In this document: positions 54,504 to 62,689 of the stretch, piece by piece
How positions within the stretch are numbered: position 1 is the first letter of the stretch
Layout of the letters: each line of letters starts with the position of its first letter
DNA from: Gimesia chilikensis
Lineage (GTDB): Bacteria > Planctomycetota > Planctomycetia > Planctomycetales > Planctomycetaceae
Direction of reading: 5' to 3'
Assembly (NCBI RefSeq): GCF_007744075.1
Contig: NZ_CP036266.1
Coordinates: 5,441,748 to 5,505,747, forward strand
Length of the DNA stretch: 64,000 nt
Translations under genes and position numbers: made by a program
The notes under the pieces: generated by a model
The model's database searches: none
Seen by the model: only the letters and a program-made list of their open reading frames with translations
What the model was told of the DNA's origin: nothing

Positions 54504-54538
54504 AAACTGAAATTGTCAGGAGAAAGTAACAGAGCCTG

Positions 54539-56779
54539 TCAAAGAAACTTCCTGCGAGTTCGCCCGTCGGGTACAGGCAACCCACGTTGCTCATGCCAGT
54601 ATTTGACTGAGCTGGTCACCGTATTTCGGTCGATATTCAGAGCTGCAGCGATCTCACCATACTCCTTCTTTTCTCTGAACAGTTTCATGACCTCCTCTGC
54701 GATCGCCTGATAGGGAGGCGGTTCTTTGTGTTTCACAGCAAGTCGCGATCGGCGGGAGCGTCCATCCGGCTTTTTCTCGCCCCGTAGTTCAAATACTTCA
54801 TCTATAAGCTTCGTAACCCTACTCCGGCTGACGCCTAATGCTTCGGCAATTTTGAATTCCGGTTCCTGGGCGTCGTACATCCGTTTGGCGATCTCTCGCT
54901 GCTGATCTGCTTTATCCGGCTGGATGAAGTCAATTACGAATTCCTCACCCTGCCCAGTCCTCTCAATCGAGGATGAGGTGCCAGCAAGAAAGCTGGAAAC
55001 GCCTCTGACATTGAGTCGGAATTTGCCACGAAAGTAATTCCGTTTTCTCAGAGGAATCTCGTTCTCTTCCATTATGATTTCCCCGCCAATAAGCGCACTC
55101 AAGGCCTTATTCGCGGCAGGCGACGATTCCTGCAGAACATCAAACAACTGCTTAAGCCGTTCCCTCAGCCACTCTTCGGAGGGTGTTCCCAGGTCGTGGT
55201 TCCGCTCCAGCCGGAGCTGTTTCAGCTCATACTGGATTTCTTTCTGTTCTTCCTTCCTGGATTTCAGTCGCCGCTGCAAATCCTCAGGGGCATCCCCCTG
55301 TTCGACCAGATCGACCAGACGCTCGATCTTTTGAGTCAGCTGGTATAGCTCTCGTTCTTTCTCTCTGATCGTCGCAGGGACCTGATTTTCGTATTCCCGA
55401 TGCAGCTTCAATAAATCATTGAAGACACACTGAAACCACAGATTGTCCTCCAGGATAACCGTCCCGATTTTTTCGAGGATCATCGATTCCAGCAGCTTTA
55501 CTGGCACAGAGGTGATGGATTTACAGGTACCACGTTTTCCGCCGCGACAACGGGCTCGCTTGCCATCGGAATGGAACGGACTATCGCACTGGTCACACTT
55601 CAGCAGCCCATGCAATAGCTTGACTTTCCGGCGTCCATTCGTTTCAGAGGATGAGCCGGTAAATTTACCATTCGCACGGCGGTGCTTTTCCCACTTTTGT
55701 GCATTGGCATCCAGCATCTCCTGTGCTCTCCGAAAAGTGTTGTCATCAATGATACGCAGGTGAGGAAATTCCCGTTTCCATTGTTCACACTCTTCTTCCG
55801 ACCGAGGCTTCTGGCAAACAATACCCGTTTCAGGATCACGCACGTTTTGCATCTCTCCCCAAGGCCAGTCACCAACATATTTCGGATTCGACAGCAGATT
55901 CACGACAAGGTCATGGTGCCACTCATTACTTGAAGAACGATGATCTTTGGGAGCCTTTAAATGATTGAGCTTCCTGACAATCTGGCTGATTGACATTCCT
56001 TCATCGACATACCAGGTAAAGATCTGACTGACACACTCTGCGTGCTCCTGGTTGATCACATAGATTTTTCGCGGCTTACTGTTCCGGCCAGCGCGTTTCT
56101 GTTCCGATCCCGGCACCGGCTCAGAGCCATAACCGAAACACCAGTCTCCCACAGAATAACCACTGAGCAGGGCACCTTCCTGACCCCGGATAACAGCTGC
56201 GCTCAAATCTTTGATAAACTGTTCGTGGATCAGAGCAAAAATCGCAGCAATGACTTCCCAGCCTGTTGTGTCAGTGTCTATACCTTCAGTCACACAGATA
56301 CAACGAACTCCGTAGACATAGACCAGCTTCTTGAGGATTGGTAAGGTAATCACGGATTCTCGAGCCAGTCGGCTCAGGCTATATAAATAAAGTACATTGA
56401 ACTTGCCCTGTTCAGCTGCCTTCAGCATCGCATTCAGGCCCTCTCTTTCGAGCTTCGTGCCTGATACGGCCCTGTCTTCAAATTCGTAAGCGGGTAGGAT
56501 AGTATGGCCTAACCGGGAGGCATGTTCTCGGCACTTTTGTTGCTGCTGATCAATACTTTCATCTCGCTGATTATTGGAACTGAAGCGAGAGTAATCAGCA
56601 GCTATTTCCGGAACATCCTGGGATTCCTGCTTCTTTTTGCCGCGCCGTCGTTTGCGAGCATAAACAATAGCTGACTCGTCAGCGGCTGGGGCAGGAACAT
56701 GGCTAAAATCGATTTGTGCTGAAAGTGTGCTGAAACGATTGCCAAATAACAGAAAACAACCAACACTAACCAGAAGCAA
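54539..56779 (-). CDS. Large serine recombinase (integrase/resolvase family)
   Basis: Up to 746 aa. The catalytic N-terminal domain has DYSRFSSNNQ with the nucleophile Ser about 67, then FEDRAVSGTKLEREGLNAML and YLYSLSRLARE. The recombinase domain follows (residues about 245-340), a zinc ribbon (LKCDQCDSPFHSDGKRARC, about 400), a coiled coil about 465-530, and two helix-turn-helix-like repeats in the C-terminus (AEALGVSRSRVTKLI, AAALNIDRNTVTSSV). The frame opens with TTG; the true start may be a GTG nearer residue 28 or 56. Such enzymes integrate or excise mobile elements. It may have moved part of the accessory region. Confidence 0.8.
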   Translation of the reverse strand: MLLVSVGCFLLFGNRFSTLSAQIDFSHVPAPAADESAIVYARKRRRGKKKQESQDVPEIAADYSRFSSNNQRDESIDQQQQKCREHASRLGHTILPAYEFEDRAVSGTKLEREGLNAMLKAAEQGKFNVLYLYSLSRLARESVITLPILKKLVYVYGVRCICVTEGIDTDTTGWEVIAAIFALIHEQFIKDLSAAVIRGQEGALLSGYSVGDWCFGYGSEPVPGSEQKRAGRNSKPRKIYVINQEHAECVSQIFTWYVDEGMSISQIVRKLNHLKAPKDHRSSSNEWHHDLVVNLLSNPKYVGDWPWGEMQNVRDPETGIVCQKPRSEEECEQWKREFPHLRIIDDNTFRRAQEMLDANAQKWEKHRRANGKFTGSSSETNGRRKVKLLHGLLKCDQCDSPFHSDGKRARCRGGKRGTCKSITSVPVKLLESMILEKIGTVILEDNLWFQCVFNDLLKLHREYENQVPATIREKERELYQLTQKIERLVDLVEQGDAPEDLQRRLKSRKEEQKEIQYELKQLRLERNHDLGTPSEEWLRERLKQLFDVLQESSPAANKALSALIGGEIIMEENEIPLRKRNYFRGKFRLNVRGVSSFLAGTSSSIERTGQGEEFVIDFIQPDKADQQREIAKRMYDAQEPEFKIAEALGVSRSRVTKLIDEVFELRGEKKPDGRSRRSRLAVKHKEPPPYQAIAEEVMKLFREKKEYGEIAAALNIDRNTVTSSVKYWHEQRGLPVPDGRTRRKFL

Positions 56780-57343
56780 CCATAAGACTGCTTCCCCTAC
56801 AAAAATAGGGGTTTGACGCCTAAACGCTACTATGTTAGAGTAAGATGAAAACAGGGGGCCGAGATTCCCCCTCTCTCCGCTTAGATGATTGCCGTTGGGT
56901 TATGATACAATAACTCAGCGGCTTTTTGCTTTTTATGGACCGCTCTAAAGCTTCCCAGTCGTGACAGATTGTGGCAATGGGTCCCTTAAAGATTCTGGCG
57001 ATGAAACCGTCATCAACAGGAACAGATTCTGCGCTCCCCTTCAGCACATCCAGGGGAATTGAATAACTCGCTTCTATGAGCAAGTTCGTCTGCGAGAATA
57101 ATGTCTTGTCAAAAGGACCGTATTCTCAGGCCAGACATCTTGAAGACTTAGTGCTCCCTCTGCCGGTGATTGTTTTCTCTGCCAAAAGCATACGGAGTTC
57201 AAAGGTGTCAACATCTCAGTTTTGCACTGTGGTTTCAGATTCCGCCCGGTGTAAAACAAAGGTGATTTGCTTTTCTCCAGATACGATCAGCCCGCTTCAA
57301 CATCGCCTCTCAATTTTATAGCACTCTCTCTGCTATAGGTGTC
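56780..57343. other. Intergenic region, about 560 bases
   Basis: An 82-codon minus-strand frame (56835-57083) and smaller frames exist, but none has family resemblance or a clear ribosome site. TTGACG...TAGAGT near 56812-56840 could be a plus-strand promoter. No confident gene. Confidence 0.4.
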
Positions 57344-57371
57344 TTGCGAACAGACAACCCCTTTGTATAGT
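57344..57371 (+). promoter_or_regulatory. Sigma70-like promoter, possible leaderless start
   Basis: TTGCGA (57344-57349), 16 bases, TATAGT (57366-57371), only 8 bases before the ATG of the membrane-associated gene, so the mRNA would be nearly leaderless. Confidence 0.4.
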
Positions 57372-57379
57372 ATTGTCCG

Positions 57380-58243
57380 ATGCAACGATTTCCCTATATC
57401 ACTGATTACATGAATGAAGTTTTCGCGAAAGAGAAAACACATTGGGACTTTATTCTACTGCGTCCTTTGCTGATCGTATTTTACTTCTTTTTGCGGTTCA
57501 TCAGCTTTCCGATCAAGTTTATTCTGCGACGCAATCCACTCGGATTTGAAGGGTACCTGATCGACTTCTGGATGGCATTCGGCATTAAGTATCTGGCGCG
57601 CCATGACGCAGCTGAGGTATTTATGCGGCACGTGCAGATCGAGCCACTGCTTTATCGCCACATGCTTTCACGTCGTGATGCCGTGAGTGAAGACAATCAG
57701 AAAAAGCTGAATGGGATCGACGGAGAATTCGGTGTCGAGAATACGAAAACCATCGTCGATAATAACCTGACAATCGGGCACGACCTGCTCTCCTACGAAC
57801 TGGTTGATCGATTTGACAAGACCGTCTTCCTGGAGAATCTGGAATACATTAGATCGATCAAGCCTGAAAACCACGAACTATTCAGTAAAGCGGTTTTGGA
57901 AGAAAACCGGAAACACTCGTTTCAGCTTCTAGGGGCCACCAATCTTGTCATATTGATTGTTACTGTCATCACAATCTTTGGTGACCTGAAAACCACGATT
58001 ACGGCTTTGAACTCATTTGGTTCAGACTCGGTACTACTCTGGTGCATGAAACAAATCTATGCCGAAAACAGGCAGGTTCAGATCGACCTGGATTTCTTTA
58101 TGCAGGAAGTGAGTAATCGAGGACACTACAACAGCAGCGCATTTTTTTCCAATCCCAGTCAGTATCTCTACTATCACATTGTCTTTGATGAGGTCGTCTA
58201 TGACATACTGATGAATCAGCCAGCGGTTTCAAAGAATTCTTGA
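57380..58243 (+). CDS. 287-aa membrane-associated protein, ketosynthase operon
   Basis: Not recognised. Near the N-terminus a long hydrophobic segment FILLRPLLIVFYFFLRFISF suggests membrane insertion, then helical sequence with many charged pairs, and a second hydrophobic segment LLGATNLVILIVTVITIF near 195. Several His/Asp/Glu clusters (ARHDAAEVFMRH, DEVVYDIL) could bind metal, but this is speculative. Six bases before the ketosynthase gene, so certainly cotranscribed. Confidence 0.6.
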   Translation: MQRFPYITDYMNEVFAKEKTHWDFILLRPLLIVFYFFLRFISFPIKFILRRNPLGFEGYLIDFWMAFGIKYLARHDAAEVFMRHVQIEPLLYRHMLSRRDAVSEDNQKKLNGIDGEFGVENTKTIVDNNLTIGHDLLSYELVDRFDKTVFLENLEYIRSIKPENHELFSKAVLEENRKHSFQLLGATNLVILIVTVITIFGDLKTTITALNSFGSDSVLLWCMKQIYAENRQVQIDLDFFMQEVSNRGHYNSSAFFSNPSQYLYYHIVFDEVVYDILMNQPAVSKNS

Positions 58244-58249
58244 GTATCT

Positions 58250-59338
58250 ATGACCTGTTATATTACACGGACAGCCTCTTACCTCCCGGGCCCTGCAGTA
58301 GAAAACGACGAAATTGAGCGGTTTATCGGATCGCTGGATGGTGAAGCAGAGACGAAAGCCAAAATCTTATCGATGAACGGGATCGTTCGCCGTCATTATG
58401 CACAGGATCACTCACAACAAAAAACACATGATGTTTATGGACTGGGCTCCAGGGCCGCACTGCAATGCCTGAGTGAGTACAAAGCAGCTGATTCCATTAC
58501 GTATCTGGCTGCCGGAACGACTTACACGCCACTTGCAGCTCCCGGATTTGCATCGATCCTGCACCATCGGCTGGGAGCAGACGGCTTTCTGAATTATCCC
58601 GTCGAGATCAGTTCGCATGCAGGTATATGCTCATCAGCATCTAATGCCATGGTTGCTGCAATCCGGTCAATCGCTGTAGGCCACCATCGTACCGCTCTTT
58701 GTGTGGGTGCAGAGCACGCATCAGAAATTTTAAAATCCAGTGTGATTCAACCAATCGACGATCGATCTCAGCACGATAATTTACGAAACAGCCGCTGGTT
58801 TATGTCCATATTTTTGCGGTTCATGCTTTCCGACGGCGCTGGGGCTTTTCTGCTGCAAGATCGTCCTGACTCAGATCGGATATCTCTGCGAGTCAACTGG
58901 ACCCACTCCATGTCGTTTGCTCATGAAGCCCCGTTATGCATGAAACTGGAAGGTCGCACGGCACTGCTGAGCCAGGATCTTTCAGTGTTATCGAGCTACC
59001 TGGTTCCGCTGGCAACCAAATTCCTGGAGATCGCCCTCGAAACACATCGCGATTCTCTCGACACCTATTCTACGATTTTGCCCCATATGTCGTCGTATTT
59101 CTTCCGTCGTAAAATGGAACGTGTCATCGCATCTCATTCCAGTAATCCCAAGAATCCGATTCCGTATTGGACCAATCTTGCAACCGCTGGAAATACTGGT
59201 TCTGCTAGCATCTACATTATGCTGGACCAGTTCCTTAGACAGAATGAGTTGCGAGATGGCGACCGGATTTTGTTGTTCATTCCGGAGTCGGGCCAATTCA
59301 ATTTTGTGCTTGTCAGTTTGACTGTGGTGCAGCCATGA
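58250..59338 (+). CDS. 3-oxoacyl-ACP synthase III-like (FabH/KAS III fold)
   Basis: A 362-aa protein. The thiolase-fold catalytic triad is readable: Cys127 in HAGICSSAS, His near 279 in LPHMSSYF, and Asn about 314 in AGNTGSA. VGAEHASEIL after the Cys fits KAS III. Enzymes of this type condense an acyl thioester with a malonyl or acyl unit to start lipids or polyketides. It overlaps the monooxygenase gene by 4 bases (ATGA). With the flavoenzyme it probably makes a modified lipid or small metabolite. Confidence 0.75.
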   Translation: MTCYITRTASYLPGPAVENDEIERFIGSLDGEAETKAKILSMNGIVRRHYAQDHSQQKTHDVYGLGSRAALQCLSEYKAADSITYLAAGTTYTPLAAPGFASILHHRLGADGFLNYPVEISSHAGICSSASNAMVAAIRSIAVGHHRTALCVGAEHASEILKSSVIQPIDDRSQHDNLRNSRWFMSIFLRFMLSDGAGAFLLQDRPDSDRISLRVNWTHSMSFAHEAPLCMKLEGRTALLSQDLSVLSSYLVPLATKFLEIALETHRDSLDTYSTILPHMSSYFFRRKMERVIASHSSNPKNPIPYWTNLATAGNTGSASIYIMLDQFLRQNELRDGDRILLFIPESGQFNFVLVSLTVVQP

Positions 59339-60999
59339 CTGACACCGAAACACAACCAGAGGTGAAAACGCGACTGAAAAGACTGGCCATCATTGGTGGT
59401 GGAAGTAGTGGTCTGATCAGTCTCAAGAATGCTCTCGAATCTCTCAACGAATGGGAGATCATCTGTTATGAGAAGTCGGATCGTATCATCGGGTGCTGGG
59501 GAAATCCCTACCCGGGATTCGTGTCGACTTCCACCAAATACACCACGCAATTTTCATGCTTTGCCCCCTTTAATGCCAATGTGAATCCGGATGGTGGAAC
59601 CAGTCGATCTGAATTTTTTCGGAATGATGAATATGGCCAATACCTGGAGCAATTTGCAGAAAAGTTCTCACTGCAGGGAAATATCCTCACACAACATCGC
59701 GTGGACAGGATTTCTCGCAATGTTGATCGAGATGGCTGGGAATTATTGATTACTGACCTGAGGGAAGAACAGTCAGAATCAAGCACAGAATATTTTGATT
59801 GTGTAATCCTCTGTACTGGACTGACTGCTCAGCCGGTGCAAATAGACTGTCAAATCAAGATGTTGCCCCTTTCCGAACTGAATCATCTCGACGGGCTGGG
59901 GCATATTACGGAACAACGTATTGTGGTCATCGGTGGTGGAGAGTCTGCCGTTGATTATGCCAACCGACTTGCGCAGCCTGAGTTGAATAATAAAGTCTTT
60001 TTGTCATTGAGGTCAGGGATTCGAGTCAGCCCCAGATATCATCCCATTCGAGGAGTGCCATCGGACTTTTTGAGAAATCGATTGATGCTATCGATTCACG
60101 AAAATATTCGAAACTGGATCGGCCAACGTTTCGTCGAATTGCGAATCCGTTACCAGGAGACATTCCGCAGTCTATTTCCTGCCAAAATAGTGGATGATTC
60201 ATCGCCCTCTGAAATAGATCAGAATGCACGGGAGATCCGAAAAGAGTGGGCTTTTAAACTTACGAAAGCGGCTAAAGATGACTTGTTCAATATGTTTCAT
60301 AACAAGAGCGATGATTTTTTAGATGCTGTCGGAGCAGGCAGGATTACCATTGTCGGGCCTCCTGATGACAATCAGTTCAATGTGTTTCGCAGTTTTGATT
60401 CCGATCAGGAAGAGCGTATCGAGCCGACGCTTGTTGTTCCGGCAGTGGGGTTCCAGGAGAGGCTGAGTGAATTGTCGGAAGGACACATTCAACTTTCGGA
60501 CTTTTACCTGGGCTGCGTACATGCAACTTATCCTGACTTGTTCCTTGTCGGTTTCGCGCGTCCGATTATTGGGAACATCCCATCCATCAGTGAGGTGCAG
60601 GCACGTTATATTTGCGGGTTAATCGCCGAAACATTTCCTCGTCCTGCTGATATCGAGGCACTGCATCGGGCAGATGCGATCAGCAGAAAAGTTCGCTTTA
60701 AGCACTTAAGACTGGAGTCCATTTACCCGGTGGAGATGTTTCCATATTGTGATCAACTTGCCAGACTGATGAATACGTTCCCAACGATGACTTCTATCGG
60801 CTCTTTGTCTGTCTGGTATCGCATGCAGCTGACTCCAGCAACAACACTGCATTACGACTATCGTGATAAGCCAGCATTCGAAGAGTTTGGCTCCACTCCT
60901 GTCTATATGCCCAAGTCGTTAATCCTGATCCTGCTGTTGCTCAAGCCATTCGACCTCGTGTACCGAGCTTTTAGAAGATTGTTCCAACGAAGACCCTAA
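59335..60999 (+). CDS. Flavin-dependent monooxygenase (FMO-like)
   Basis: A 554-aa protein. FAD-binding Rossmann motif LAIIGGGSSGL (17-27), then an FMO-like segment (PYPGFVSTSTKYTTQFS), a second nucleotide motif IVVIGGGESAVDYA (about 198-211) for NADPH, and ATYPDLFLVGF in the C-terminal FAD region. The extreme C-terminus (LILILLLLKPFDLVYRAF) is a hydrophobic anchor. FMOs oxygenate N, S or C of small molecules. Coupled to the ketosynthase. Confidence 0.75.
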   Translation: MTDTETQPEVKTRLKRLAIIGGGSSGLISLKNALESLNEWEIICYEKSDRIIGCWGNPYPGFVSTSTKYTTQFSCFAPFNANVNPDGGTSRSEFFRNDEYGQYLEQFAEKFSLQGNILTQHRVDRISRNVDRDGWELLITDLREEQSESSTEYFDCVILCTGLTAQPVQIDCQIKMLPLSELNHLDGLGHITEQRIVVIGGGESAVDYANRLAQPELNNKVFLSLRSGIRVSPRYHPIRGVPSDFLRNRLMLSIHENIRNWIGQRFVELRIRYQETFRSLFPAKIVDDSSPSEIDQNAREIRKEWAFKLTKAAKDDLFNMFHNKSDDFLDAVGAGRITIVGPPDDNQFNVFRSFDSDQEERIEPTLVVPAVGFQERLSELSEGHIQLSDFYLGCVHATYPDLFLVGFARPIIGNIPSISEVQARYICGLIAETFPRPADIEALHRADAISRKVRFKHLRLESIYPVEMFPYCDQLARLMNTFPTMTSIGSLSVWYRMQLTPATTLHYDYRDKPAFEEFGSTPVYMPKSLILILLLLKPFDLVYRAFRRLFQRRP

Positions 61000-61154
61000 A
61001 CCGCAGTCGCCATTCTCTTAGGTTTCGCCCATCATGCAGGATTTAAAAGGAGAGGGGCTCTTTACGCTTCCAATCTGATCTGACTCTTTCAAACGGAGCG
61101 AAGCATTTTGTAATCTGACTACGGGAATAGCTGGTCTATCCCTGGCGACCTCTG

Positions 61155-62615
61155 TCAGACAAAACTGGAATCGTCAATGGCGTGCTGGCAACAGACTTGA
61201 GGCAACATCAACAGCTGCCCTCCCGATCCGGTTAACTCCATTGACCAGTTCCAGTCATGTGCGGGAATGCCTGCATGATGGCTGCTCCAATAACGCGGGG
61301 TTCTGGAATCCCAGTACATTAAACACCCAGTACCTGCGTAGTCGACTTGAAACGGATCTGCAGGCAGATCTGTAATTTCGTGGGGAGCATCGTCGTTCCA
61401 CCAGCCGCCGACATACAGCTGGGGAATATGGCGATTGTGATAACACCCAGACACTGCGTTGGGAGGTGTCCAGCCTGAAACGAGAGCCTGCATCAAATCG
61501 GCGCCCGCCTGAATAGGGACCATGATATCGTCTTCAATGATCCAATGAATTTCGCCACCCATGTGCGTGCGAAGTTGATTACAGGCATGAGCCATGAAGC
61601 GAGACACAGTGTCTCGCCGTTCCTCTTCGCTCTGACAGTTGTGAGAGACGCGCTCTTCTAATGGAATAATTTTGATGGTCTGGAATGTGGACCAGTAGCG
61701 GCTCACCTCTTTTTCAATTGTGATACGGAAATCGGGATCATTGCTGTTATCAAGCAGAACCAGCTCGGGTTTTGAGGAGTTGTCGAGCAGCCGCGTTGCC
61801 TGGGCAACAGCAGACATCCAGGCGGGAAACAACTTGGGAATTCGGCCACTGATGATCGATCCCACTGCGACGCGCGCATTCAGTTTTCGTACTTCCGGCA
61901 TGAACGCTTCCTGCTGATCATGGGTTTTCTCTCGATTGTTTGCCGACCAGGAAGCCGCATGCTGGCGGTATTTGAGCGTCGCATTGCTGCGCCGGGGAAC
62001 TCCCAGGCGTGATCCTCGCAACGCCAGATCCCAGTCCCACATGGTTTTAATACCTTCGCGCCAGCGTCCCGCCACTTCAAAGACTTTTCGACGCCACATT
62101 GCCGAAGTATTGACAAAATTGTTGCGCCAGATGTCAGATCCTTCCCACTCTGGTGCATCCCAGAAGATGGAAAAATCACCAAACGCCTGAGCCGGCCCAT
62201 AGACAAAGGGAGTGTCATCCCGCATCGCTTTTAAATGTTCTTCGATATAATTGGCGGGCATGATGTCGTCGCCATCCAGAAATACCAGGTAGTCCCCCGA
62301 AGATGCAGCGGCACCACGGTTGCGCGTTTCACAGACTCCCTGGTGCCGAGGACTCTCCAGAACAGTCAACCCCTGCGACTGATATTGACGGGCCAGTTCG
62401 AGGGAATCGTCGATGCTGTTGTCGTCCGAGTAAATCACCTCACACGGGATGGATTGTTGCAGTGCAGACTCGATCGTTTCTGCCAGATATCTTTCGTTAT
62501 TGCGGGCCGCAATAATAATGCTGACTCGACTGCGGGAATGATGATTCTTTACAAACTTTTCTAAACTCGGATTCCTGCCCGTTTTTTCTCCTGGTAATTT
62601 CAGCCCGCCCACCAT
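61155..62615 (-). CDS. GT-A (GT2 family) glycosyltransferase
   Basis: 486 aa from ATG 62613-62615, chosen because GAGAGG lies 10 bases upstream; the longer frame starts at TTG inside that site. VSIIIAARNNERYLAETIES and VIYSDDNSIDDS are the nucleotide-sugar start of GT2 enzymes, and YLVFLDGDDI is the DxD metal site. A second GT-like half follows (VLLDNSNDPDF, WIIEDDIMVP), possibly a second catalytic or acceptor domain. Likely cell-surface sugar transfer. Confidence 0.75.
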   Translation of the reverse strand: MVGGLKLPGEKTGRNPSLEKFVKNHHSRSRVSIIIAARNNERYLAETIESALQQSIPCEVIYSDDNSIDDSLELARQYQSQGLTVLESPRHQGVCETRNRGAAASSGDYLVFLDGDDIMPANYIEEHLKAMRDDTPFVYGPAQAFGDFSIFWDAPEWEGSDIWRNNFVNTSAMWRRKVFEVAGRWREGIKTMWDWDLALRGSRLGVPRRSNATLKYRQHAASWSANNREKTHDQQEAFMPEVRKLNARVAVGSIISGRIPKLFPAWMSAVAQATRLLDNSSKPELVLLDNSNDPDFRITIEKEVSRYWSTFQTIKIIPLEERVSHNCQSEEERRDTVSRFMAHACNQLRTHMGGEIHWIIEDDIMVPIQAGADLMQALVSGWTPPNAVSGCYHNRHIPQLYVGGWWNDDAPHEITDLPADPFQVDYAGTGCLMYWDSRTPRYWSSHHAGIPAHDWNWSMELTGSGGQLLMLPQVCCQHAIDDSSFV

Positions 62616-62689
62616 CAAATCAATTCCTCTCAATGCCGGTAAATCATGTTTCAGAGATCGAATTTAATGCGTCAGTTTATTTCCAGCTG

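Larger units (their letters stand above)
53912..54538. other. Intergenic region, about 630 bases
   Basis: No gene seen. It includes the inverted repeat at 54380-54414 and the recombinase terminator. A candidate zone for an attachment site, which cannot be located without comparison to an empty site. Confidence 0.45.

Noticed and set aside
56835..57083. 82-codon minus-strand frame upstream of the recombinase
   Set aside because: No recognisable motif or clear ribosome site; kept only as a note in the intergenic entry.
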